From an uncultured Clostridium sp. (GTDB lineage Bacteria > Bacillota_A > Clostridia > TANB77 > CAG-508): a stretch of 7,240 bases of DNA. Below are positions 1 through 7,240 of this stretch, piece after piece. The stretch is taken from the NCBI GenBank assembly GCA_938045355.1, contig CALIMU010000069.1, positions 1-7,240 of the forward strand. The letters run 5' to 3'. The translations under genes and the position numbers were made by a program. The notes under the pieces were generated by a model that saw nothing but the letters and a program-made list of their open reading frames with translations, searched no databases and had not been told where the DNA came from. Position 1 is the stretch's first letter. Every line of letters begins with the position of its first letter.

Positions 1-804
1 GAAAATTTAATAAAGATATATATATAATAGTACTTACAGGACATAAAAGTGTAGCACCACCAATAGAAACAATTAGAAGATTAAATATCCAAGGATATTT
101 AGAAAAAACAAATAAGTTTGAACAAATATTGTTAATGATAGAATCTTCTGTAAAATCTATAATACAATTAGAAGAAATAAAAAAGAAGAATAAAGAAATA
201 GAAGAAACATATATAGAAAGTATTGAAACATTAAGAAAAATAGTAGAAGCTAAAGATAATTATACACTTCGGACATTCTGATAGAGTCTCAGGATATGCA
301 TGTATGATAGCAAAAAAAGCAGGGTATTCAGAAGATGAACTTGAAAAAATAAGAGTTCGGAGGACTTCTTCATGATATTCGGAAAAGTAGGAATTCCAGA
401 TAGTGTATTATTAAAAACAGGAAGATTTACAGATGAAGAATATGAAAAGATGAAAGAACATACAGTAATTGGTTATGAGATATTAAAAAAGGCAACTGTT
501 TTTAATGATATTTTAAATATTGTAAGATCACATCATGAAAGAATAGATCGGAAAAGGATATCCAGATGGCCTTAAAGGTGATGAGATAGAAGACTGTGTT
601 AAAATAATTACAGTTGCAGATTCTTTTGATGCAATAACTTCAAAACGTGTATATAGAAATGAAAGAACAATTGAAGAAGGATTAGAAGAATTAAAGAAAA
701 ATATTGGAACACAATTTGAAGAAAAATTTGTAAATATGATGATAAAATGTTATGAAGAAAATAATGAAGAATTTATGAATACATATAATATACAAAGAAA
801 ATAA
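1..804 (+). CDS. Response regulator with HD-GYP c-di-GMP phosphodiesterase domain, 5' end missing, read with four +1 shifts at CGG
   Basis: Partial at the window start; the first whole codon is at base 3, giving 265 visible residues and a TAA at 802-804. The opening residues match the end of a receiver (REC) domain: VLTGHKS, then GYLEKT with the conserved lysine. A charged helical linker follows (about residues 45-85), then an HD-GYP domain: YTLGHSDRV (residue 90 on), GGLLHDIGKVGIP (H123, D124), HHERIDGKGYPDGL (H176, H177) and ADSFDAITSKRVYR. This family hydrolyses cyclic di-GMP in the cytoplasm using a di- or tri-metal centre held by these His/Asp residues. In a single frame the gene is broken at C270, C358, C380 and C549. 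Skipping one base at each in-frame CGG restores every signature motif exactly. It is followed after 59 bases by the flippase gene with no terminator between. Family assignment is very secure; the signal sensed is unknown. Confidence 0.9.
270..273 (+). other. CGGA +1 shift site 1 (HD-GYP, T-L-G-H-S)
   Basis: The frame reads ACA CTT then CGG, and zero frame stops at TGA two codons later. Skipping C270 gives GGA CAT TCT, the conserved GHS of HD-GYP domains. Preceding codon CTT. Confidence 0.88.
358..361 (+). other. CGGA +1 shift site 2 (HD-GYP, R-V-G-G-L-L)
   Basis: GTT CGG AGG in zero frame meets TGA within a few codons. Skipping C358 gives GGA GGA CTT CTT CAT GAT, the GGLLHD motif. Preceding codon GTT. 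It is 22 bases upstream of the next site. Confidence 0.88.
380..383 (+). other. CGGA +1 shift site 3 (HD-GYP, H-D-I-G-K)
   Basis: After CAT GAT ATT comes CGG. Skipping C380 gives GGA AAA GTA GGA, completing HDIGKVG. Preceding codon ATT. The catalytic HD pair lies directly upstream. Confidence 0.88.
549..552 (+). other. CGGA +1 shift site 4 (HD-GYP, R-I-D-G-K-G-Y-P)
   Basis: AGA ATA GAT is followed by CGG; zero frame ends at TAA in 573-575. Skipping C549 gives GGA AAA GGA TAT CCA, the signature DGKGYP. Preceding codon GAT. Confidence 0.88.
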
Positions 805-863
805 TTAGAATAATATAAGTTTAAGTAATAGAAAAAAGTAAGGAATTGTGATATACATATAAT

Positions 864-2583
864 ATGGAAAAAATGGATTTAGAAAAAGAGAAGAAAATAG
901 AAGAAGATAATAATATAGAGAAAAAGACAGAAAATTTTGGGAATAAGTTTGCAAAAAATGTATTTATGTTAATAGTAGCACAAATACTTGTAAAAGTTTT
1001 AGGACTTATATATAGGGTTGTAATTGTAAATGTACCAGGATTTCGGAAATGTAGGAAACGGACATTATGCTTCAGGATATGAAGTATATGCACTTATGCT
1101 TACGCTTTCAAGTATAGGTATACCATCTGTTATATCTAAACTGGTATCTGAAAGAATAGCAATAGGTGATAAAAAAGCGGCACAAAGAATATTTAAAGTA
1201 GCACTTACATTTTTTACAGGTCTTCGGACTGTTATTAAGTGTATTATTATATGTATTCTCAGATTGGATAGCAATACATATTTTAAATGTAAAAGATACT
1301 GCAATAGTTCTTAAAGTATTAGCACCTGCAATAGTATTTGTTTCAGCATCATCTGTTATAAGAGGGTATTTTGGTGGACTTCGGAGATATGAAATCTACA
1401 AGTGTTTCACAAACATTGGAACAACTTTTGAATTGTATATTAACAATAACACTTGTATATATGGCTGCAGGAAGTCAACCACATATAATGGCAGCAGCAC
1501 GGAAATGTAGCAACAACAATTTCTGTTATTTTATCATTTATATATATGTATACATATTATAAGAAACATAAACTTATAATATATAGAAGGGAAAAATCAA
1601 GAGAAGATAAAAAGCCTACAAAATATATAATAAAGAAAATACTTAAATTATCAGTACCTGTAACAATAGGATCATTAATTTCTATTGTACATACAATGAT
1701 AGATACAATAACAGTAACAAATGGTATACAAAAAGCATATATGCATATATATACTGCTAAAGATGTTTTGGAAAGTAAGGCAACAGAAATGAAAGGTATA
1801 CTTTCAAAAGTGTCTACAATAGTTGGACTACCACAATCAATAACAATAGCAATAGCAATAGCAATAGTTCCTGTTGTATCTGTACTTGTTGCAAGAGGAG
1901 AAAGACAAAAAGCAAAAGAAAGAATTGAAAGAGCAATAAATTTATCTATTATTATAATAATGCCTGCAATAGTAGGACTATTTGTATTATCAGAACCATT
2001 ACTTAAACTTATGTATCCAAGAGCATCAGAAGGTGGAGTACTTATGCAAATATTATGTGTTGCAACAGTATTTATGTGTTTAAGTCATACAATACGGAAG
2101 TGGACTTCAAGGGATCCGGTGATGTTATAACACCATCTATAGGTGTGTTTGTAGGTGCTGTTATAAAAACGGTAATAAATTCGATATTAATACCAATATA
2201 TGAAATAAATATATATGGTGCTGCAATTTCATCTGTTATTTGTCAGGTGATAATGTTCTTGATTGTATATATAACATTATATAGAAAGATAGGTGCAAGA
2301 ATAGAATTTAAGAAAAATCGGAAGAACATTTTTAGCATCTATAGCAATGGGAATTATAGCATATGGAGTATATTATTTTAGTATAAGATATTTAAGGAAT
2401 TCAGCAGCTGTAATCTTAGCAATAATTTCAGGAATAATTTCATATACATTATTTGTAATAATGTTTAATGTTATAACAGAAGAAGAATTGAAAGAACTTC
2501 CTAAAGGTGAAAAATTATTACCAATATTTTTAAAAGCTAAAAAAATAAGAAATAAGATTTTTGGAATTAAAACAAATAGATAA
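864..2583 (+). CDS. MOP-superfamily flippase, SpoVB/MurJ-like polysaccharide or lipid-linked precursor exporter, read with seven +1 shifts at CGG
   Basis: With seven +1 shifts the gene gives 570 residues, close to the usual 500-550 of clostridial SpoVB-like proteins. A charged N-terminus (about 30 residues) precedes alternating hydrophobic segments, estimated by eye at 12-14 membrane spans. Family-like stretches include KVLGLIYRV, GNGHYASGYEVYAL, GIPSVISKLVSERIA, SVIRGYFGGLGDMKS, LKLSVPVTIGS and LQGIGDVITPS. Members flip lipid-linked cell-wall or polysaccharide units across the membrane; the exact substrate here is unknown. A loop near residues 290-330 is longer than in MurJ. Shifts fall before G61, G121, G173, G212, G410, G417 and G484. 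ATG 864 is the first start after an in-frame TGA at 849; ATG 873 is an alternative. The nearest purine-rich stretch (AAGGAA, about 840-845) lies unusually far upstream, so the start is uncertain. In one frame the product would end within 73 residues. Confidence 0.85.
1044..1047 (+). other. CGGA +1 shift site 5 (flippase, P-G-F-G-N-V-G)
   Basis: CCA GGA TTT then CGG. Skipping C1044 gives GGA AAT GTA GGA AAC GGA. Preceding codon TTT. Another CGGA 15 bases on (1059-1062) is in a different phase (aaC GGA) and is read normally. Confidence 0.86.
1225..1228 (+). other. CGGA +1 shift site 6 (flippase, T-G-L-G-L-L)
   Basis: ACA GGT CTT then CGG. Skipping C1225 gives GGA CTG TTA TTA AGT, continuing a hydrophobic membrane span; zero frame would add cysteines and charges and end at TAA 1312-1314. 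Preceding codon CTT. Confidence 0.85.
1382..1385 (+). other. CGGA +1 shift site 7 (flippase, F-G-G-L-G-D-M)
   Basis: GGT GGA CTT then CGG. Skipping C1382 gives GGA GAT ATG, the GGLGDM stretch typical of the family. Preceding codon CTT. Confidence 0.87.
1500..1503 (+). other. CGGA +1 shift site 8 (flippase, A-A-A-G-N-V)
   Basis: GCA GCA GCA then CGG; zero frame gives AARKCSNN and stops at 1560. Skipping C1500 gives GGA AAT GTA GCA ACA, and a membrane span follows. Preceding codon GCA, one of only two ending in A. Confidence 0.86.
1843..1866 (+). repeat. Short in-frame hexanucleotide repeat in the flippase gene
   Basis: ACAATA followed by three copies of GCAATA, encoding T-I-A-I-A-I-A-I within a membrane span. 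The unit is six bases, so copy-number change would keep the frame. Confidence 0.7.
2095..2098 (+). other. CGGA +1 shift site 9 (flippase, H-T-I-G-S-G-L)
   Basis: CAT ACA ATA then CGG. Skipping C2095 gives GGA AGT GGA CTT CAA GGG. Preceding codon ATA. The next shift follows 22 bases later. Confidence 0.85.
2117..2120 (+). other. CGGT +1 shift site 10, the only GGT case (flippase, Q-G-I-G-D-V)
   Basis: GGG ATC then CGG TGA, so zero frame stops at once. Skipping C2117 gives GGT GAT GTT ATA. This is the only site with T as the fourth base. Reading CAA, one skipped G, then GGA TCC (QGSGDV) would also work and cannot be excluded, but QGIG fits the family better and needs no second rule. Confidence 0.78.
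2319..2322 (+). other. CGGA +1 shift site 11 (flippase, K-K-N-G-R-T-F)
   Basis: AAG AAA AAT then CGG. Skipping C2319 gives GGA AGA ACA TTT TTA and the following membrane span. Preceding codon AAT. Confidence 0.86.
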
Positions 2584-2610
2584 CTATATGTGATATAAAA
2601 AAATATAGTG

Positions 2611-2622
2611 AAAGGAAAGAGT
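2611..2622 (+). promoter_or_regulatory. Ribosome binding site that fixes the pepF start
   Basis: AAAGGAA (2611-2617) lies just ahead of ATG 2623. It sits downstream of the in-frame GTG at 2608, so 2623 is the supported start and the protein begins MEKNKE. Confidence 0.75.
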
Positions 2623-4423
2623 ATGGAAAAAAACAAAGAAAATCAAGGTAATGTACAAAGCAATGTAAAAATTGAATGGGATTTAACTAAGATATATAGT
2701 AATATAGATGAACTTAAGAAAGATATAGAAAAAGAATTAAGTATAATAGAAAAAATGACAACTTTTAAAGGAAAGCTTAATAATAAGAAAGATATATTTG
2801 ACTTTTTTAAATTAGATGAAGAAGCAGAATTAATATCTTCAAAGACTACAGCATATATTAACCTTAGTCTTCAAAAAAATATGAAAGATCTAGAAATGTT
2901 AAAAATAGATTCTGAAATAGAATCTAAATTTAAAAAACTTTCTAAAAAATTGGTATTTGTACAAGATGAACTTCTTGCAAATGATAAGGAATTTTTAGAA
3001 GAAATTTTAGAAGATCCAGAATTTGAAAGATTTAATAATAATTTAAGACATGAGTTTTCTTTAAAGGGACATATTTTAACACAAGAACAAAAATTACTTA
3101 TGAATCATATTGGAAGTGTAATGAATTTTTCAAATATATATGACTTAATAGAAAATGAAATAAAATTTGAAAAAGCAGAAGATAAGAATCGGAAATCTTC
3201 ATGAAGTTACACATTCAAAATATGTACCATTAATGGAAAGTAATGATAGAATACTTAGGAAAAATGCATTTAATTCATTATATAATAATTACAAAAATTC
3301 AGAACAAAGTACAACAGAAATATATTTATCAGAAGTAAAACTTGAAAATGAGTTTGCTAAATTATTAAATTATGAATCACTTTTAGATAGAAGTACAAGA
3401 GGGGATGAATCAAGTATAAAAGTATATGATACACTTATATCATCTGTAAATAAAAATATGAAAATATATCATAAATATCATGATTTAAGAAGAAAAATAT
3501 TAGGATTAGGTAAAGATTATACATCATATGACTTATATGCAAATATAATAGAATCACATGATAATAAGAAATATACAATAGAAGAAGCAAGAGATATAAT
3601 ATTTGAAAATCTAAGTATTCTTCGGAAAAGATTATATAGATGTTTTGAAAAAAGCATTTTCTGAAGGATGGCTTGATGTATATGAAAAAGAAAATAAGGG
3701 AACAGGTGCATTTAGTTATGGAGTATATGGTGTACATCCATATATATTATTAAATTATGAAGGAAGATTTGATGATATATCAACAGTAGCACATGAACTT
3801 CGGACATACAATGCATTCATATTATGCAAATAAGTCACAAAGTGTAAATAATAGTAATTATACAATAATGGTTGCAGAAGTAGCATCAACAGTAAATGAA
3901 ATAATTCTTGCAGAAAATATATTAAAAAAAGAAAAAGATATAGAAAAAAGGAAAAAGATTATAGCAGAACTTATAGGTACAATAACATCAACACTTGTAA
4001 GACAGTCAATGTTTGCAGAATTTGAAAGAAAAATACATGATAGAATATTTAAGGAAATTCCAACAGTATATACAGATGTTACAAAAGAATATGAAGAACT
4101 ATTAAAAAAATATTTTGCTAATATAACTATAGATGAAAAACATAAATATGAATGGCTTAGAATTCCACATTTCTATAGTCCATATTATGTATATAAATAT
4201 GCAACAGGGATTTCATCAGCTATATATATTGCAAGAAATATCTTAAATAAGAAAGAAGGATATTTAGAAAAATATATTAAAATGTTAAAAACTGGAGGAA
4301 AACTTCGGAAGTTTAGATATACTTAAAATTGCAGAAGTGGATTTAGAAGATCAAAAAACATATGATGAAGCATTTAAATATTTAGAAGAAAAAATATTAG
4401 AATTAGAAGAATTAATGAAATAA
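2623..4423 (+). CDS. pepF: Oligoendopeptidase F, M3B zinc metallopeptidase, read with four +1 shifts at CGG
   Basis: The shifted reading gives 598 residues, the normal PepF length of about 600. The N-terminus has the family's WDLTKIY opening, then the helical lobe. The zinc site is HELGHTMH (H390, E391, H394), with the third ligand E418 in VAEVASTVNE. C-terminal motifs are present: RIPHFYSPYYVYKYATGIS and the TGGKLGSLDIL region. PepF is a cytoplasmic enzyme that cuts short peptides, usually for peptide recycling. Shifts come before G190, G334, G393 and G561. The third lies inside the zinc motif, between HEL and GH, so an unshifted product would lack the second zinc histidine and E418. ATG 2623 was chosen because AAAGGAA (2611-2617) sits just upstream; GTG 2608 in the same frame has no ribosome binding site. 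The gene starts 39 bases after the flippase stop. Confidence 0.92.
3190..3193 (+). other. CGGA +1 shift site 12 (PepF, D-K-N-G-N-L-H)
   Basis: GAT AAG AAT then CGG; zero frame ends at TGA 3202-3204. Skipping C3190 gives GGA AAT CTT CAT GAA. Preceding codon AAT. Confidence 0.87.
3623..3626 (+). other. CGGA +1 shift site 13 (PepF, S-I-L-G-K-D-Y)
   Basis: AGT ATT CTT then CGG. Skipping C3623 gives GGA AAA GAT TAT ATA, matching the PepF L-G-x-x-Y pattern. Preceding codon CTT. Confidence 0.87.
3801..3804 (+). other. CGGA +1 shift site 14 inside the zinc motif (PepF, H-E-L-G-H)
   Basis: CAT GAA CTT then CGG. Skipping C3801 gives GGA CAT ACA ATG CAT, completing HELGHTMH. Without the shift the second zinc histidine is lost and translation stops at TAA 3831-3833. 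Preceding codon CTT. Confidence 0.92.
4306..4309 (+). other. CGGA +1 shift site 15 (PepF, G-G-K-L-G-S)
   Basis: GGA AAA CTT then CGG. Skipping C4306 gives GGA AGT TTA GAT and the usual PepF C-terminus. Zero frame ends at TAA 4324-4326. Preceding codon CTT. Confidence 0.87.
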
Positions 4424-4452
4424 TAAAAAAAACTAAAAAAAATAAAAAAACA

Positions 4453-4481
4453 TTGCAAAAATAAAAATAAATAGTTATTAT
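4453..4481 (+). promoter_or_regulatory. Sigma-A-type promoter of eno
   Basis: TTGCAA (4453-4458) and TATTAT (4476-4481) are separated by exactly 17 bases in the 95-base gap after pepF. Each box differs from consensus by one or two bases. Transcription would start near 4488, leaving a leader of about 30 bases with the eno ribosome binding site. In such AT-rich DNA chance matches are common, but position and spacing are good. Confidence 0.6.
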
Positions 4482-4518
4482 ATATGTATAAGATTAAGAT
4501 AAGAAAGGAAGTATATAA

Positions 4519-5820
<1,302 letters not shown>

Positions 5821-5865
5821 AATCTAAATATTAGATATATTAAGTAAAATAAAAAAGTTTTTAAA

Positions 5866-5898
5866 GAAGTTAGTAATTAAAATGCTAGCTTCTTTTTT
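5866..5898 (+). terminator. Rho-independent terminator after eno
   Basis: The arms 5866-5874 (GAAGTTAGT) and 5884-5892 (GCTAGCTTC) pair over 9 bases with two G-T wobbles, around a 9-base loop. Six T residues follow (5893-5898). It lies 45 bases after the eno stop codon and separates eno from the surface-protein gene. Confidence 0.85.
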
Positions 5899-5926
5899 AT
5901 AATAATATTAAAGTTATGTAGTATTT

Positions 5927-6000
5927 TTGTAATAGATATGGAAAATACATATTAATATATATATGATTTAATTGTAAGTATTATACTTTTTAAGTATGTT
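5927..6000 (+). promoter_or_regulatory. Possible promoter region with small palindrome ahead of the surface-protein gene
   Basis: Two weak candidates with 17-base spacing are visible: TTGTAA 5927-5932 with TATTAA 5950-5955, and TTGTAA 5972-5977 with TATGTT 5995-6000. A perfect inverted repeat, AAGTAT-T-ATACTT (5976-5988), overlaps the second candidate, and AAGTAT recurs at 5992-5997. This could be an operator or chance in AT-rich DNA. Confidence 0.3.
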
Positions 6001-6020
6001 TAAGGAAAATTATATATATT

Positions 6021-6028
6021 AAGGAGAG
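6021..6028 (+). promoter_or_regulatory. Ribosome binding site of the surface-protein gene
   Basis: AAGGAGAG, the strongest Shine-Dalgarno match in the window, lies a few bases before ATG 6033 and confirms the start ahead of the signal peptide. Confidence 0.85.
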
Positions 6029-6032
6029 ATAG

Positions 6033-7240
6033 ATGAAGAAAATATCCAGAATAAGTATAACTATTATTTTAATATTATCAATTATAATAAGTTATGGAAG
6101 TGTGATTATAAGTATGGCTGCAGAGTCAGAACTTACATTAACACCAAAACCAGAAACAAATAATATACATTTAAAATGGACAGGACTACAAAATAGTTCA
6201 TATAAGGTATATCAAAAAAAGCCTGGTTCAAGTAATTTTGAAACAATTGGTCTTACTGATTTTAGTAATAATGCAACAGATGAAGAGGTTAAGGTACTTA
6301 ATATCTATCCGCAAGAAAGTAATGCTGATGGGAGATTATGGCCAACTTTGAATCCAAGTGATGTTGCTAATATTGCTAAAGTACTACCTAAAGTGCAAGT
6401 GACATATTTAGATGGACAAACTGAAACTATACAAAAGTCAGCACTTTTAAAGGTATGGATGGAAGGCCGGAACAGTAAGAGAAGGTGAAACAATAACTAA
6501 TTTTAGAGCATATGGTAAAAATCCAAATACTCGGAAGACAAATAATTAAAGTAACACATGTATCTGTAAAAGAGTTTGAAGCAAATCCAAGTATGATATG
6601 GAATTATGATGTAATGATGCATGGAACATGGGATGCAAATGCAGGTAATGTACTAAATGATAATGCTATTAATGAAATAGCAAAATATATTGATGCAGGA
6701 AAAGGTGTACTTGCAGGACATGATACTGTTGGATTTAGTATGGGTAATACTTTAGGGTTATCTAAAATAGCAGATAAATTTAATATAAAAAGGGGTATAT
6801 GGGGTAATGTTACACAAAATGGTTATGATATAAATAAATCATGGGGATATCTATCAGATAAAGTTAAGATATCTAAAAAAGGATTTTTAACACAATTTCC
6901 ATGGAGTTTAGGACCTGTTCGGAACAATATTAACAGTACCAACAACACATACAACATCAAATGGTGCTAATCGGAAATGTATGGATGGAACTTACAAATG
7001 GAAATTATTGGGATGAATATAGTGAAATAAAAAATGATCAACAAGCAGAACGTGAATTACCTAAAGGTATGAATCAAAAGTATTATTTAACAACATGGAA
7101 TAATACTGCAATGATACAAACAGGACATAGCAGTGGTGCATCAACAGAAGATGAAAGGAAAGTGCTTGCAAATACATTATTCTATTTAAAACAATTAACA
7201 AAAAAGACAGAAGTATTAGATAATTCAGCAAGAGATATAG
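6033..7240 (+). CDS. Secreted surface-type protein with signal peptide, 3' end beyond the window, read with four +1 shifts at CGG
   Basis: About 401 residues are visible and the frame is open at the window end. The first 30 residues form a signal peptide: MKKISR, a hydrophobic core of about 20, then a likely cut near SMAA|E. Next comes a short stretch resembling a fibronectin-III strand set (LTLTPKPETNNIHLKWTGL, then YKVYQKK). The remainder includes VKVLNIYPQ, YDVMMHGTWD, and INEIAKYIDAGKGVLAGHD, which recalls the glutamine-amidotransferase-like folds found in some secreted clostridial proteins; this is an impression, not an assignment. It is presumably exported and surface-bound or part of a large repeat protein. 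Shifts precede G146, G167, G296 and G313. The start is well supported by AAGGAGAG (6021-6028). The function is not recognised. Confidence 0.75.
6468..6471 (+). other. CGGA +1 shift site 16 (surface protein, M-E-G-G-T)
   Basis: ATG GAA GGC then CGG. Skipping C6468 gives GGA ACA GTA AGA GAA GGT. Zero frame ends at TGA 6486-6488. Preceding codon GGC, a rare C-ending codon here. Confidence 0.82.
6532..6535 (+). other. CGGA +1 shift site 17 (surface protein, P-N-T-G-R)
   Basis: CCA AAT ACT then CGG. Skipping C6532 gives GGA AGA CAA ATA ATT AAA and a long open continuation. Preceding codon ACT. Confidence 0.83.
6920..6923 (+). other. CGGA +1 shift site 18 (surface protein, G-P-V-G-T)
   Basis: GGA CCT GTT then CGG. 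Skipping C6920 gives GGA ACA ATA TTA ACA GTA CCA. Preceding codon GTT. Confidence 0.83.
6972..6975 (+). other. CGGA +1 shift site 19 (surface protein, G-A-N-G-N-V)
   Basis: GGT GCT AAT then CGG. Skipping C6972 gives GGA AAT GTA TGG ATG, open to the end of the window. Preceding codon AAT. Confidence 0.83.

Noticed and set aside
858..863. Perfect TATAAT just before the flippase ATG
   Set aside because: A transcript from it would begin after the start codon, and no -35 box lies 17 bases upstream.
805..863. Terminator or RNA element between the regulator and the flippase
   Set aside because: I see no hairpin with a T-tract and no recognisable RNA structure in these 59 bases.
864..2583. CGG reassigned to another single amino acid by an ordinary three-base reading
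   Set aside because: The frame truly changes after each site, and zero frame hits a stop soon after; no amino-acid assignment for CGG rescues this.
2608..2610. GTG start for pepF
   Set aside because: It has no upstream Shine-Dalgarno, while AAAGGAA fits ATG 2623.

Overview
The window is AT-rich DNA (A/T-ending codons, AGA as the main Arg codon, strong AAGGAG-type ribosome binding sites) from what looks like a Gram-positive, low-GC Firmicute, probably an anaerobic Clostridia-type bacterium. That placement rests on gene content: a REC/HD-GYP response regulator, a SpoVB/MurJ-like flippase, oligoendopeptidase F and enolase. The species cannot be named.

Layout, all on the + strand: (1) 1-804, 3' part of a response regulator with an HD-GYP c-di-GMP phosphodiesterase domain; (2) 864-2583, a multi-pass MOP-superfamily flippase of the SpoVB/MurJ type; (3) 2623-4423, an M3B oligoendopeptidase F; (4) a promoter, then enolase (eno, 4519-5820) and its own hairpin terminator; (5) 6033 to the window end, a secreted surface-type protein cut off by the window edge. 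The first three genes are separated by 59 and 39 bases and may be one transcript. eno is its own unit. No stretch over 300 bases lacks a gene.

The main observation is that four of the five genes cannot be read in one frame, yet each gives a full-length, motif-perfect protein if the ribosome moves +1 at every in-frame CGG codon. There are 19 such places (4 in the regulator, 7 in the flippase, 4 in the peptidase, 4 in the surface protein). At each one the upstream frame reaches CGG, and the +1 frame reads GGA (18 times) or GGT (once), a glycine that is usually a conserved one: GHS, GGLLHDIGK and DGKGYP of HD-GYP, and HELGH of the peptidase. No in-frame CGG is left over as ordinary arginine. Three CGG trinucleotides in other phases are read normally, including one CGGA (aaC GGA at 1059). 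eno has 38 glycines, no CGG and one uninterrupted frame.

I read this as a translational system rather than decay or sequencing error: CGG appears to be lost as an arginine codon and CGGA/CGGT to be read as glycine, by a four-base decoding tRNA or by near-complete +1 frameshifting on a hungry CGG. The logic resembles yeast Ty1 (CUU AGG C, Leu then Gly) and the AGG-Y glycine shifts in Perkinsus mitochondrial cox1. I know of no bacterial case of this kind, but I could not search.
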